This document shows, one piece after another, positions 36,693-45,441 of a stretch of 64,000 nucleotides of DNA; the first letter of the stretch is position 1, and each line of letters begins with the position of its first letter. Location: the NCBI RefSeq assembly GCF_001637325.1, contig NZ_LRXL01000045.1:1-64000 (forward strand), in the 5' to 3' direction. The position numbers were made by a program, and so were the translations under genes. The notes beneath the pieces were generated by a model. That model did no database searches and was not told where the DNA came from. It saw only the letters and a program-made list of their open reading frames with translations. Source of the DNA: Cochleicola gelatinilyticus. Lineage in GTDB: Bacteria > Bacteroidota > Bacteroidia > Flavobacteriales > Flavobacteriaceae.

Positions 36693-36700
36693 TACATTTG
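36693..36700 (+). promoter_or_regulatory. possible internal -7 element TACATTTG
   Basis: TACATTTG matches the -7 consensus exactly and lies 7 bp before the ATG of the N-formylglutamate amidohydrolase-like gene. This close spacing would give a near-leaderless transcript. No clear upstream box. Confidence 0.35.
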
Positions 36701-36707
36701 CTCATAT

Positions 36708-37538
36708 ATGATACGTCTTTCAGCTAAACAACTAATTGAAAAAATTAATAATGAAGAAATTTTCGAGGCAGTCTGTGACGATTATTCATTCACGCTAAAA
36801 GTTGATGCCTATGTGCCTTATGTGTGCAGTGCAATTCACGATGGGCATCAATTTCGAAGAGAATTATGGGATAAATGTACGCATACCGAATACGATCGTT
36901 GGTTCGAGGAAGATCCTTGCACTAAAGAGTTTGTAAAAACGCATCCTATTGTAATAGCAGGATGCGATAGCCGATTCGAATACGATCTTAATCGTGATCC
37001 CGACAATGCAATATTTGATGATGCCTGGGGAAAAAAATTATGGAAAGAACGATTAACGACCGAGCAACGAAATAAAAGTCTTGAAAAACATGCTACATTT
37101 TATACCGTTGTTCATGCCTTAATTTCAAAATTAGAGGAGAAATTTAAGGATGTAATTGTGTATGACATGCATTCTTATAATTGGAAAAGATGGGATCGCG
37201 AAGTACCCGTAATTAATTTAGGAACGACAAATATAGATACGCAACGTTATGGAACGTTTATAGAGTCTTGGCGCATTTCTTTATCTCAACTTGATATCCC
37301 TGGAGTGCCTGAAACAACCTCTTTAGAAAATAATACCTTCTTCGGAAAAGGCTATTTTTTGAAATTTATTACCAAAAACTTTAGAAATACCTTAGTTTTG
37401 GCGACAGAATTTAAGAAAATCTATTGTGATGAAATGAAACAGGTGATCTTTCCTGAAGTAGTTTTCGCTATTGAAAAACAACTTCAGAAAAAATTAAAAG
37501 ATCATGCAAACGCTTTTTACAAAACACACAAATCTTAA
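36708..37538 (+). CDS. N-formylglutamate amidohydrolase-like protein
   Basis: A 276-residue member of the N-formylglutamate amidohydrolase (HutG2-type) family, zinc enzymes that hydrolyse N-acyl amino acids. Motifs are HDGHQFRREL, GCDSRFEYDLNRDP and YDMHSYNWKR, giving the expected H/E/D/H metal and substrate residues. No other hut gene is nearby, so histidine degradation is unlikely to be its job. In many bacteria this family sits next to QEGLA-motif proteins and GshB-like ligases, as here. Confidence 0.84.
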   Translation: MIRLSAKQLIEKINNEEIFEAVCDDYSFTLKVDAYVPYVCSAIHDGHQFRRELWDKCTHTEYDRWFEEDPCTKEFVKTHPIVIAGCDSRFEYDLNRDPDNAIFDDAWGKKLWKERLTTEQRNKSLEKHATFYTVVHALISKLEEKFKDVIVYDMHSYNWKRWDREVPVINLGTTNIDTQRYGTFIESWRISLSQLDIPGVPETTSLENNTFFGKGYFLKFITKNFRNTLVLATEFKKIYCDEMKQVIFPEVVFAIEKQLQKKLKDHANAFYKTHKS

Positions 37539-37583
37539 ATTTTAGAAATTAATAGACCTTAGATATTAGGATAAAATTTTTCA

Positions 37584-38747
37584 ATGACCTACCCCGAAGC
37601 CAGTATCGATAGCCATCCAAATCTTTTTAAGATAGATTTTAATTTAAACAAATTAGTTCAGAAAATTGAGTTACTTAATTATGTGAACCCCATTAATATT
37701 GAACAAGAGAAACGAAATTTCTTTGCTTCCAAGTACAATATAAATCCGAACTTTAAATACCGGAAAATTGATTTTAATGCGCATCAGATTCAGCAGGAAC
37801 TATTCTCGCAAGACATTGATAGTATTAAAGATGAAACTACCCGAAATTTTTATAGGGATGTAATCTACGATTATTCGGGGTTAATACAATGTATTGAAAC
37901 GATAGGGCAGGGTCGAAAATTTTACTATAACGTTTTAAAATCGTTTGGAACTCCTACAGAAAAAGATGTTGAAAATGCACGTTTTATTCTTCATTTTGAA
38001 GATGAATCGTATGATAAAGAAATGATCCCAGCCTATTCAGCACCCGAAGCGCTCGATTATTTTATGGATTTTACCAAACGATATGATTTTGCCTTTAACA
38101 CCAAATTATCGAATAAGATCACTGCGGCAGCAATGGTGCAAAATAACACGCAAACACTATTATTAAAAAAGAACTATCGATATAGTGCCAATCAGTTAAA
38201 GGTATTAGCAAATCATGAGATAGGGGTGCATTTGGTTACTACGTTCAATGGATTAAATCAGTCGTTAAAAATTTTTCATAACGGATTCCCAAACAATGTT
38301 GAAACTCAAGAAGGACTTGCCGTTTTTAGCGAATACATGAGCGATTGTTTAACACTCTACCGCCTCAAAGAACTAGCGTACCGTGTTATGGCTACCGATA
38401 GTTTACGAAAAGGTTTTAACTTTTGCGATACATTCGATTTGTTGCACAATCAGTATAAATTAAACAGAGACGAATCGTATAATATTACACTACGCGCACA
38501 TCGGGGTGGTGGGTTTACAAAAGATTATATGTATTTAACAGGTTTAAAAAAAGTGTACGATTATTACCATCGTAATGAAAATCTAGACACGCTACTGGGA
38601 GGAAAGGTTACGTTAGAAGCTGCGCCAATGGTTTTAAAATGGAAAGAAGAAGGCTTAGCTCTGGAAAATAGGTACCGTAATTTTGCGTTCGATTCTAACG
38701 AAAATTCTAACACCAAATTGAATTTTATTCTTCAGAATTTAAAATAG
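37584..38747 (+). CDS. QEGLA-motif (DUF1704) metallopeptidase-like protein
   Basis: A 387-residue protein of the family called flavohemoglobin expression-modulating QEGLA motif protein. A zinc motif H211-E212-I-G-V-H216 is followed by E243 in the QEGLA segment. That H-E-x-x-x-H plus distal glutamate arrangement is shared with the human DUF1704 protein MATCAP, a tubulin tyrosine carboxypeptidase, so a carboxypeptidase or peptidase role is a reasonable inference. It is the last gene of the block that starts at 34362 and is followed by a terminator. Confidence 0.85.
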   Translation: MTYPEASIDSHPNLFKIDFNLNKLVQKIELLNYVNPINIEQEKRNFFASKYNINPNFKYRKIDFNAHQIQQELFSQDIDSIKDETTRNFYRDVIYDYSGLIQCIETIGQGRKFYYNVLKSFGTPTEKDVENARFILHFEDESYDKEMIPAYSAPEALDYFMDFTKRYDFAFNTKLSNKITAAAMVQNNTQTLLLKKNYRYSANQLKVLANHEIGVHLVTTFNGLNQSLKIFHNGFPNNVETQEGLAVFSEYMSDCLTLYRLKELAYRVMATDSLRKGFNFCDTFDLLHNQYKLNRDESYNITLRAHRGGGFTKDYMYLTGLKKVYDYYHRNENLDTLLGGKVTLEAAPMVLKWKEEGLALENRYRNFAFDSNENSNTKLNFILQNLK

Positions 38748-38751
38748 AAAA

Positions 38752-38775
38752 AGCGGATAGAAATCTCCATCCGCT
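38752..38775. terminator. Bidirectional terminator between convergent genes
   Basis: A 7-bp stem AGCGGAT/ATCCGCT with a 10-nt loop lies between the stops of the QEGLA and T9SS genes. A-rich sequence before it gives a T-run on the minus strand, and CTTAAATATTTT follows on the plus strand. Confidence 0.8.
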
Positions 38776-38802
38776 CTTAAATATTTTAAATTTAAACGAA
38801 AC

Positions 38803-40530
38803 TTAATTTTTAATTATCTTTCTTGTTATCGATGATGTATTGCTATTAACTTTAAGTACATATATTCCTGTAGCGAATGCTGACATATCAATTTGAGATT
38901 GAATTGTTCCTGTAGCTATTTTTGTTCCAAGCACATTATATATTTCGTATGAATCTGCAATATTGTTTTTGTCTATTATGTAAATAATTCCTGTAGTTGG
39001 ATTTGGGTATATTACAACATTTGTTAATTGAGATTCTTCTATACCCGCTATAGGTTCTGTATTAAATCGTGAAAAGTAAACATCGTAACTTCCTATAGAA
39101 CTTATAAGATCCTCCTCATCGAACGGATTAAAATCTACATCTGTACCTTGAAAAGCACCAAAGGTTATAATTTCGTTGTTTTCATTAATTTCGAGTTGTG
39201 GGTTTACTTCTGCCAAAGGACCTCCAATTGTCCAATGGTTCACATAATTACCATCTGTGTCAATTTCTAATAGGTAGCTGTCGGTATTTCCATTGGAAGT
39301 ACTTTCGGCAGTGTTGTCACTATTGTCAAAATCGGTTGTTACTAAGAAAGTTCCAGTAACAAAAAGATTTCCGGTGGCTTCATTTTTTCGCAAACTGTAT
39401 ACGTCTTCTAAATTTGTAGTATCATCACCCCCAATAGTATAACTAAATTGATAGTCTCCATTTGAATTAAATTTACTTAGATAACCATCGTAACCACCTA
39501 AGGCTGTAAACTCATTAACTCCGTCTGTAGGGTTTAAGTCTGTAGTTTCAGTATACATTCCTCCAATATAAATATCTTCATCGATGCTTTTTATGACTTT
39601 TGAAATTTCTGAAGCAGCACCCCCAAAGGTTTGCGCCCATAGGTATTCCCCATCTGAAGTAAATTTGGCCATAAAAGTGTCTCGAGCACCATTAGATGTG
39701 AATTCTGCATCTTCAGTTTCAGAAGGATTGAGATCTACTGTTTCTTCAAAATCCCCTATCATGAGTAAATCCCCATTTGCATCGAATTCCATGTCGTTTA
39801 TTTGCACTAATCCTTCCGAAGTAAATGTTTTTACCCAAACATAGTTTCCATCGGTATCCAGTTTCAGAAGAAAACCATCTAGAGATGAGCCTCCTCCGGT
39901 GGATATAATTATTTCTTCTCCATCTGTAGAAGGGTCGAAGTCTGCATAAGCAAATCTACCTCCCACATAAACATTTCCGTCGGTATCTACTTCAATACTA
40001 TAAGAGTCTTCATTTGCTACTGCCGCAGGATTGCTTACTTGTTTTGCCCAGATAAAATCCCCATTAGGATCTAATTTTATAATAAAGCAATCACGACTTG
40101 CAAATGGAGAAGGCTGCATTAATAAAAATTCTTCTGGTCCTGGATCAGCATCAAAAGAGTCTGGACCTGCTCCTGTAAAATATCCAGTGATATAAATATT
40201 GTCATTGATATCTATTGCTACGTCGAGTGCTACATCGTCCATAAACCCTCCAAAGCCTTTAATATCTAAAGGTGTTCCATTGCTGTCGTGTCTGGTTAAA
40301 AACCCGTCAGCGTTTCCACCTTCCCAAGTAATTGTTGCATCCCCTAATGTTAAGGTTCCTGAATATAAACCGAGTGTGAAAATTTCCCCTTGACTGTTAA
40401 CGGCAGAGCGATAATTAATGTCGATAGAAGTATCACCAATGCTAGTGGTTCCAAAATATTCTTGCGCTCTTACGAGATTCGTAGTAACGATAAGAAATGT
40501 TACTATTAAAATGTGAGTAATTGTTTTCAT
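38803..40530 (-). CDS. T9SS type A sorting-domain protein with SBBP-like repeats
   Basis: A 575-residue secreted protein. A signal peptide (1-22) precedes a series of repeats of about 50 residues with the patterns DGFLTRHDSNG, DCFIIKLDPNGDFIWAKQ, DGFLLKLDTDGNYVWVKTF and DTFMAKFTSDGEYLWAQTF, which form a beta-propeller-like SBBP region. The last 75 residues are a type IX secretion sorting domain: VVIYPNPTTG, then IYVLKV and the basic end KIIKN. It should be exported by T9SS and attached to or released from the cell surface. Confidence 0.92.
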   Translation of the reverse strand: MKTITHILIVTFLIVTTNLVRAQEYFGTTSIGDTSIDINYRSAVNSQGEIFTLGLYSGTLTLGDATITWEGGNADGFLTRHDSNGTPLDIKGFGGFMDDVALDVAIDINDNIYITGYFTGAGPDSFDADPGPEEFLLMQPSPFASRDCFIIKLDPNGDFIWAKQVSNPAAVANEDSYSIEVDTDGNVYVGGRFAYADFDPSTDGEEIIISTGGGSSLDGFLLKLDTDGNYVWVKTFTSEGLVQINDMEFDANGDLLMIGDFEETVDLNPSETEDAEFTSNGARDTFMAKFTSDGEYLWAQTFGGAASEISKVIKSIDEDIYIGGMYTETTDLNPTDGVNEFTALGGYDGYLSKFNSNGDYQFSYTIGGDDTTNLEDVYSLRKNEATGNLFVTGTFLVTTDFDNSDNTAESTSNGNTDSYLLEIDTDGNYVNHWTIGGPLAEVNPQLEINENNEIITFGAFQGTDVDFNPFDEEDLISSIGSYDVYFSRFNTEPIAGIEESQLTNVVIYPNPTTGIIYIIDKNNIADSYEIYNVLGTKIATGTIQSQIDMSAFATGIYVLKVNSNTSSITRKIIKN

Positions 40531-40550
40531 TATATAAAAATTATAGTTAA

Positions 40551-41255
40551 TTATTTAGCGTTTATATTAAATTCTAATCCTATTCCACGCACGCTTTGCA
40601 GGCGTATAGAGGGATCTTTTTTAAAGTATTTACGAACCCTGCTTATAAAAACATCCATACTTCTTCCCGAAAAGAAATCTGTTTTATTCCAAACGTGTGC
40701 GAGTATCTCATCTCGTTTAATAAGTTGATTCTTATTAGTATTGAGGTAATAAATAAGCTTTGCTTCTTTAGCAGTAAGTCTTTGCATTGTATTGTCTATG
40801 CGTAATTCAAGATTTCGATAATCGAAAGTGTAATTGCCAATATCTATTATACTATTTGTTTCATCATCAGGCTCTATAATACTTTGTTGCTTTACTCTTT
40901 TAACAATATTCTTAATTCGAAGAATGAGTTCTTCAGCTTCAAAAGGTTTAGCGATGTAATCATCGGCTCCTAGTTTTAAGCCTTTTATTCGATCCTCTTT
41001 TGTTTTACGTGCTGTGAGAAATAGAAAAGGCATTTCTGGTTTTATGGTAACAATTTTTTTTGCTAATGAAAACCCATCCATCCTCGGCATCATGACATCT
41101 AATATGCATATATCAAAATCTTCTTCTTGGAAGAGTTGGTATGCTTTTTCTCCATCCTTCTCCCACTTTATCTGAAAATTATTTAATTCTAGATATCGCT
41201 TTAGCATGGTACCCAAGTCTTGATCATCTTCTGCTAATAATATTTTCCAGCTCAT
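40551..41255 (-). CDS. OmpR-family response regulator (RprY-like)
   Basis: A 234-residue DNA-binding response regulator. The receiver domain has acidic residues at E9-D10-D11, phospho-acceptor D53 in ILDVMMPRMDG and K104 in DDYIAKPF. The C-terminal winged helix has the RDEILAHVW and MDVFISRVRKYF motifs. Its start overlaps the kinase stop by 4 bp, so the two form a pair like Bacteroides RprXY. Direct repeats of GTTAAC upstream of the kinase gene are a candidate target. Confidence 0.94.
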   Translation of the reverse strand: MSWKILLAEDDQDLGTMLKRYLELNNFQIKWEKDGEKAYQLFQEEDFDICILDVMMPRMDGFSLAKKIVTIKPEMPFLFLTARKTKEDRIKGLKLGADDYIAKPFEAEELILRIKNIVKRVKQQSIIEPDDETNSIIDIGNYTFDYRNLELRIDNTMQRLTAKEAKLIYYLNTNKNQLIKRDEILAHVWNKTDFFSGRSMDVFISRVRKYFKKDPSIRLQSVRGIGLEFNINAK

Positions 41256-42631
41256 ACAATTGGGATTTTAATGATAAATGTAGCTCCGTGATTTACTCGG
41301 CTATGTACTGTAATTGATCCATTATGTGCTTTAATTATTTGTTTGGTATAATAAAGTCCTAATCCAAGTCCTTTAAAATTATGGGTGTCTTTTTCCCCTA
41401 CACGGTAAAATTTATCGAATATATATTTTTGATATTTTTCTGAAATTCCAATCCCATCATCTGTTACCGTTATGTGATGAACATTTTCTTCTTTTATAAT
41501 TCCGTAAGACACTACGAGTGTTCTCCCGCCATATTTTATGGCATTATTTAATAAGTTTATTATTGCAGTACTTAAGTAAAAATTATCTGCACTTAATAAA
41601 ATTCCAGTGTTGTCGATATGGGTGATAATATTCACTTCTGAATGTAATGTTAAGCGATAATCTTCTATTACTTGTTTCATAAAAAGACTTCCATTAAGTT
41701 CTTCTTTGGATAGTTTAATCTCTTGATACCCCAAGCTACTTTGCAACACTTGATCGATAAGTTTTTGTAGTCTTATGTTTTGTCGATTAACTACCTCCAC
41801 TGCTTCTGAAGCAATAGTGCGATCTTGGGCATACGAACTTGTAAGAGTTTTAGTAGCCAAGGATAAAGTAGATAAGGGAGTTTTTAACTCATGTGTGATA
41901 TTATTAATGAAATCGGTTTTAATTTCAGCAAGTCTTTTTTGCTTTAATAAATTCTGAATCGAATAATAGAGAAGTGCAACAACAAAAAGTAAAAGGAGAC
42001 TAGAAACAATAAAAAGTCCCGATAACTCTTTAAATAATATGGTGTTCCAATCGGTAACATTCATGTAAATACTAGACTTAAAGGTAAGATCGAATTTATC
42101 TGGTACGCCATTATTTAAAAATTCGTGGTCTTTTTGCCAAGTACTATTATTAATTAGCATGGCATCTTCTTGTTTAAAATTTTGACCTACAAGAAGTATG
42201 GTGTCTGGAGTAACTTCTGAAATTATAGTTTCAGAGTTCCCATCATTATTAGTTAATGTGATGCTAGTTACTAGTTTTTTAAACTTAATGTTGATACCAG
42301 GAATTTGAGATTCGATCCCTTGTTTGTAAAGATTTAAAAACCCAGGATTTATCTCTTTAGCTTTCTGCTGAAGACCCTCAACAGCTTTATCTTTGGTGAG
42401 GTTGCCACTTTTATACTCCTCTAAATGATAAAGAAAATCGTTTCGATATAACCAAAGAATTGAATCTACTTCTTTTGTATTATAAACTTTAGCTACAGCA
42501 TTTCGGGCATCGATCGTAATTGTCTTTTTCTTAAGCTCATACGAGTTATAGATAAGATACCCCTGTATTGCAATAAGCGCTAATAAAGTAATTACAGCAG
42601 CTATTATTAAGCCTTTGGTTTTTAATTGCAT
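41252..42631 (-). CDS. Sensor histidine kinase (RprX-like)
   Basis: A 459-residue inner membrane kinase with two transmembrane helices (about 7-27 and 213-235) flanking a periplasmic sensor of about 185 residues. The dimerisation box has phospho-acceptor H247 in THELKTPLS. The ATPase domain shows N (NLLNNAIKYGG), G1 (DDGIGI) and G2 (GLGLGLYY). There is no HAMP domain. I start it at ATG 42631 (MQLKTKG); a TTG at 42670 is open but adds an unlikely leader. Confidence 0.94.
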   Translation of the reverse strand: MQLKTKGLIIAAVITLLALIAIQGYLIYNSYELKKKTITIDARNAVAKVYNTKEVDSILWLYRNDFLYHLEEYKSGNLTKDKAVEGLQQKAKEINPGFLNLYKQGIESQIPGINIKFKKLVTSITLTNNDGNSETIISEVTPDTILLVGQNFKQEDAMLINNSTWQKDHEFLNNGVPDKFDLTFKSSIYMNVTDWNTILFKELSGLFIVSSLLLLFVVALLYYSIQNLLKQKRLAEIKTDFINNITHELKTPLSTLSLATKTLTSSYAQDRTIASEAVEVVNRQNIRLQKLIDQVLQSSLGYQEIKLSKEELNGSLFMKQVIEDYRLTLHSEVNIITHIDNTGILLSADNFYLSTAIINLLNNAIKYGGRTLVVSYGIIKEENVHHITVTDDGIGISEKYQKYIFDKFYRVGEKDTHNFKGLGLGLYYTKQIIKAHNGSITVHSRVNHGATFIIKIPIV

Positions 42632-42680
42632 ATCGTAAAAGTAGGTGTTAGATAAGCCATTAAGGTACAAAAAAGCATGC

Positions 42681-42709
42681 GTTAACCGATCGTTAACCTA
42701 ACTGTTACT
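42681..42709. promoter_or_regulatory. GTTAAC direct repeats upstream of the kinase gene
   Basis: GTTAAC at 42681 and 42692 and GTTACT at 42704 repeat with 11-12 bp spacing, 50-80 bp upstream of the kinase ATG. OmpR-type regulators bind direct repeats of this period, so autoregulation is possible. Confidence 0.4.
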
Positions 42710-42761
42710 AGATATGAATTAGAACTAAAAACGTTTTTTAAACGTTGAATAATAATTAAAG

Positions 42762-43169
42762 CTATAAAAATCTGGATTTTAATTCTGGAGTCGGAATCAT
42801 ACAGCTATCTTTTTTTCCGTACCATTTGTAGCGATTTTTTGCGACGTAATCGTAAACTTTGTTTCTTATAAAAGTAGGAATAATTATAAAGGCATAGAGC
42901 AGGGGATAAGCACCAGACAATCCTTTAGCAATGCGAAGTGCTGCTGTAGATTTAACGTAAGCGGTATTGTTCTCAATAAGAATAATAGAATCTGTATCGT
43001 TAGGGTCTATAGTAAACTCTTCGGTAAGCGAAGCTCCAATTTCGCTCTGTAAAGCAGCAAATTGGAAACGATTTTTTGGATCATGACGAATTACAAAATT
43101 GATAGAGCTATTGCACAAATTACAAACCCCATCGAATAAAATAATGCTATGTTTTTCTGTTTTGTCCAT
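42762..43169 (-). CDS. DCC family thiol-disulfide oxidoreductase (DUF393)
   Basis: A 135-residue thioredoxin-like protein of the DCC family, named for its N-terminal DGVCNLC motif: D13, C16, C19. The pair C16/C19 would be redox active. A basic hydrophobic stretch near residue 100 (LYAFIIIPTFIRNKVYDYVAKNR) is typical of the family. No partner gene is evident; mutS2 lies upstream on the same strand, 59 bp away. Physiological substrate unknown. Confidence 0.9.
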   Translation of the reverse strand: MDKTEKHSIILFDGVCNLCNSSINFVIRHDPKNRFQFAALQSEIGASLTEEFTIDPNDTDSIILIENNTAYVKSTAALRIAKGLSGAYPLLYAFIIIPTFIRNKVYDYVAKNRYKWYGKKDSCMIPTPELKSRFL

Positions 43170-43228
43170 GAATTATAGTGCAATTAGATTTAGATGTTTT
43201 TTAAATTTCCTAATTCCCCATTTCTCAC

Positions 43229-45403
43229 TTAAACTTTCTCCAATTCATCCATACTTACATCTGCGGTAAACATTCCATAATTCACAATAGCTTTTTTCTT
43301 TTCGATGCTATCAATTGTTCCTATGGCACGCCCATCTATCATTCTAACTCTGTCGCCAACTTTAAGTATAACTTTCGGTTTTGGAGGTGGTGCTTTTTTA
43401 GCTTCTGCTTTTTCTTTCTTTTTTCGTTCTCGAATTACTTCAACTTTTTTCTCTACTTCTTGCTGAACTTTTTTTTCTTTAGCTTTTACAACCTTTTTTA
43501 CTTTAGGGGCGAGCTTTTTTCGTTTGCTGTTTTCTATCATGACCAGCTTCATTAATTCATCTGTAAGCTGTTTTTTTCGTTTGTTGTTGAAATAAGATTC
43601 CGATAACGAATCGAACTTCTTACCTAAGCTAATCATCTTTTGGTTCGCATCATATAATTCTTGATACCGTTCTAACTTCTCTTGAACTTTAGCATTTATT
43701 TCTTCCAATTGCTTACTTTCCCCCCGTGCTTTCTCTTCTTCAGATTTTAATGAAGCAGAGGTTTTACGGAGTGCCGATCGTTCTTTTTGAAGGTTCGCAA
43801 TTGTTTTATCGAATCGAACTTTTCCGCGTTCTATTTTTTTCTTCGAACGGTTAATAAGACTGTACGGAATGCCATTTTTTTGTGCAACTTCAAATGTAAA
43901 CGAACTTCCAGCTTCTCCTAAATGAAGTTTATATAAAGGTTGAAGCGATTTACTGTCGAACTGCATGTTTGCGTTAATGGCATGCGGTAATTCGTTTGCC
44001 AGTAGTTTCAGATTAGTGTAATGAGTCGTGATTATTCCAAAAGCTTCTCGTTCGTAGAATACCTCCAAAAAGGTTTCAGCCAATGCTCCACCTAATTCGG
44101 GATCACTTCCGGTACCAAATTCATCAATTAAAAAGAGGGTCTCGTTATCACATTTCCGAAGAAACTGATTCATTTTTTTTAATCGGTAACTATACGTACT
44201 TAAATGGTTTTCGATAGATTGGTTATCTCCAATATCGGTAAGAATACGCTCGAAAAAACAGAGTTCACTTTGTGGATCCACAGGAATTAACATTCCACTC
44301 TGTATCATTGCTTGTAATAGTCCTACGGTTTTTAAAGTGATACTTTTTCCCCCTGCATTTGGACCTGAGATCACAATAATTCTACTTTCTGGCTCCAGTG
44401 CGATGCTTTGCGGAAATGTCTTTTCGTTTCTTTTTTTATTTGCTGTTAAAAGTAGAGGGTGATACGCATTTACAAGAGAGAGTCTTTTTTCTGAAGTAAG
44501 TAACGGCAACACTCCATCAATACTAATGGCATATTTTGCTTTGGCGTAAAGAACATCCATCGTCGAAAGATAGTCTTGATAATCGGCAAGCAATGAAGCA
44601 TACGGACGAATTTGTTCGGTGAGCACCTTTAAAATTCGTTTTACTTCTTCCTGCTCTTCATACACAAGAGTGCTAAGTTCGTTGGCATATTCCAGCGTTT
44701 CTTGCGGTTCTATATACACAATACTTCCTGTTTTGGAAGTACCTAAGACTGCGCCTTTAATTTTTCTTCGGTGCATGGCAGTCACGGCAAGAACTCTTCT
44801 ATTATCGACGATTGTCTCTTTTATGTCATCTAAGTATTCAGCTTTTACATAACGTTGCAACGCTCTTGAGAAAGAGGCATTAATTTGTCCTTTCACCAAG
44901 TTGAGTCTTCTGCGAATGGCGTCCAGTTCGGGTGAAGCATCATTTTTTACTTCACCGTATTTATCAACTACTTTATTAATTGCTTCGGAAATCATCCCAG
45001 TATAAGCAACTCTTTCTGAAAATGCATTTAGATATATATAGAACTCTTCAAATTTTTTAAAGAATTTAAGTAATATTCTAGTCGTTTCTGAAACACTTAA
45101 AATGCGACGAAATCCGGAGATCTCTAACGTACTGTTTTCAATTTCAAATAACTGAAGTTCTTTAAATATGGGCTCGAAACCATGATTTGGAATTCGATTA
45201 TCTCCGTCGAATGAAGCTACAAACTCTTTTACCCTATTTAATTCGGGCGCAATGTCGTTTGTATTTCTATAGGGAGCAATACCAGCTACTTTTCGTGTGC
45301 CTGGTTCGGTTACACAAAATGCTGAAACCTGACTCAAAACCGTGGGAAACTCAAGGTCTTCTAAGGTTTTTTTATGGATTTTTGTCTTTGAATTCTGTTG
45401 CAA
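43229..45403 (-). CDS. MutS2 family ATPase without Smr domain
   Basis: A 724-residue MutS2 protein, in other bacteria an anti-recombination factor or a ribosome-collision rescue ATPase. It has the MutS2 clamp/lever region, a Walker A GPNAGGKS at 347-354, Walker B FLIDEFGTGSDP and a signature THYTNLK. A long coiled coil follows (about 510-660). The end is a lysine-rich linker plus a small beta domain (VGDRVRMIDGRAIGTID); the Smr nuclease domain of B. subtilis MutS2 is absent. Start TTG 45403 is the only sensible codon. Confidence 0.92.
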   Translation of the reverse strand: MQQNSKTKIHKKTLEDLEFPTVLSQVSAFCVTEPGTRKVAGIAPYRNTNDIAPELNRVKEFVASFDGDNRIPNHGFEPIFKELQLFEIENSTLEISGFRRILSVSETTRILLKFFKKFEEFYIYLNAFSERVAYTGMISEAINKVVDKYGEVKNDASPELDAIRRRLNLVKGQINASFSRALQRYVKAEYLDDIKETIVDNRRVLAVTAMHRRKIKGAVLGTSKTGSIVYIEPQETLEYANELSTLVYEEQEEVKRILKVLTEQIRPYASLLADYQDYLSTMDVLYAKAKYAISIDGVLPLLTSEKRLSLVNAYHPLLLTANKKRNEKTFPQSIALEPESRIIVISGPNAGGKSITLKTVGLLQAMIQSGMLIPVDPQSELCFFERILTDIGDNQSIENHLSTYSYRLKKMNQFLRKCDNETLFLIDEFGTGSDPELGGALAETFLEVFYEREAFGIITTHYTNLKLLANELPHAINANMQFDSKSLQPLYKLHLGEAGSSFTFEVAQKNGIPYSLINRSKKKIERGKVRFDKTIANLQKERSALRKTSASLKSEEEKARGESKQLEEINAKVQEKLERYQELYDANQKMISLGKKFDSLSESYFNNKRKKQLTDELMKLVMIENSKRKKLAPKVKKVVKAKEKKVQQEVEKKVEVIRERKKKEKAEAKKAPPPKPKVILKVGDRVRMIDGRAIGTIDSIEKKKAIVNYGMFTADVSMDELEKV

Positions 45404-45421
45404 TTTTTATTCTTAATTTTG
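45387..45421 (+). promoter_or_regulatory. Promoter of ung inside the mutS2 5' end
   Basis: TTTG at 45387-45390 and TAATTTTG at 45414-45421, 23 bp apart, fit the Bacteroidota promoter pattern at its upper spacing limit, 20 bp before the ung ATG. The upstream box overlaps the beginning of divergent mutS2. Confidence 0.4.
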
Positions 45422-45441
45422 AAAAAGTAAAAGTACAAATA

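Noticed and set aside
45187-45441. N-terminal extension of uracil-DNA glycosylase
   Set aside because: The extension runs antisense through mutS2 and has no family similarity; the protein has normal length from ATG 45442.
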